Source: CAWCPR01 sp963797475 | Lineage (GTDB): Bacteria; Chloroflexota; Anaerolineae; Anaerolineales; UBA4823 | Assembly: GCA_963797475.1 (NCBI GenBank) | Contig: CAWCPR010000018.1 | Span: forward strand, 1-5,779 | DNA length: 5,779 nucleotides | Reading direction: 5' to 3' | Part shown: piece after piece, positions 5,541-5,779 of the stretch | Position numbering within the stretch: position 1 is the first letter of the stretch | Layout of the letters: each line of letters starts with the position of its first letter | The notes under the pieces: generated by a model | Told to the model about the DNA's origin: nothing | The model's database searches: none | The model's input: the letters and a program-made list of their open reading frames with translations, nothing else | Program-made: the position numbers and the translations under genes

Positions 5541-5714
5541 AGAGATTCATCAAAATAGGGTCAAAGGACGGGCAACTGTTTTAAAGGCAGTCTCTTGGGG
5601 TTTCTTGCTGGCTCTGGGTTACCCCCTGGATCGGCTATTTTCAGCTTACAGGGAATCCCGCGAAAAAGCAAATGGTTTTTGTCACATCCTTACCTGTCGT
5701 TTATCATGTGTTAT

Positions 5715-5749
5715 AAACAGGTTGGGCGCGCTTTGCGGACCACGCAAAA
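5715..5749 (-). repeat. Direct-repeat copy B, palindrome-bearing element
   Basis: The plus strand AAACAGGTTGGGCGC (5715-5729) matches copy A (5473-5488) apart from one base missing. It continues into an inverted repeat, TTTGCG (5732-5737) and CGCAAA (5743-5748), whose loop shares ACCA with copy A. On the minus strand it is followed by TTTATAAC and then CATGATAAA, echoing the CATAAT after copy A. The copies are about 240 bp apart, and the duplication looks old. It could be a second control site or a dispersed repeat. Confidence 0.45.
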
Positions 5750-5779
5750 CGATTTCAGATAATAATAAAATAGCCGCTT

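Larger units (their letters stand above)
5421..5779. other. Upstream non-coding region of the gene cluster
   Basis: No frame of note with a start and ribosome binding site is visible on either strand in these 359 bases. The region holds two direct copies of a palindrome-bearing element, one hairpin repeat and an AT-rich end. It is the presumed control region for the minus-strand cluster that begins at 5417. The stretch 5548-5698 shows nothing I can interpret. Confidence 0.55.

Noticed and set aside
5460..5750. CRISPR array from the two direct repeats
   Set aside because: There are only two diverged copies about 240 bp apart, with no regular spacers and no cas genes.

Overview
The window looks like a piece of a bacterial chromosome from a Chloroflexota-type organism (Anaerolineae or a relative), possibly a metagenomic contig. 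This is inference from protein style, not from a marker gene. The clues are a lipoprotein with a Pro/Thr-rich linker (PTPTPTPSPP), a large secreted subtilase with repeated beta-sandwich modules ending in a W-x-GS and AYN/AYS pattern, and a short membrane-anchored Ig-like protein of a kind I associate with that phylum. All credible genes lie on the minus strand; I found no convincing plus-strand gene, tRNA, rRNA or CRISPR array.

Layout, in the direction of transcription (right to left). From 5779 to 5421 there is about 360 bp of non-coding DNA holding two diverged direct copies of a palindrome-containing element and a short hairpin repeat. Next come a lipoprotein with a PrcB C-terminal-type domain (5417-4779), a 73-residue exported small protein with a strong ribosome binding site (4748-4527), a 150-residue single-pass membrane protein with an extracytoplasmic Ig-like domain (4455-4003), and a roughly 1,160-residue secreted S8 (subtilisin-type) protease (3876-389). 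The protease is split in two frames by what looks like a one-base loss in a run of four A on the coding strand (plus-strand T at 2489-2492). Adding one base joins the Asp, His and oxyanion Asn part to the Ser part, so the catalytic set is complete. A 12-bp perfect hairpin (272-304) follows the protease and probably ends the transcript. From 1 to 271 there is non-coding DNA with a nested-hairpin repeat element (11-146).

How the genes may work together: in Treponema denticola the surface protease dentilisin is encoded as prcB-prcA-prtP, with a PrcB lipoprotein partner and a subtilisin-family PrtP. This window shows the same polarity: a PrcB-domain lipoprotein first, a secreted S8 protease last, and two small exported or membrane-anchored proteins between them. 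I therefore read it as a candidate cell-surface protease locus of dentilisin-like logic, with two unfamiliar small partners. A 27-nt hairpin repeat occurs near both ends of the window in opposite orientation, outside the gene cluster.
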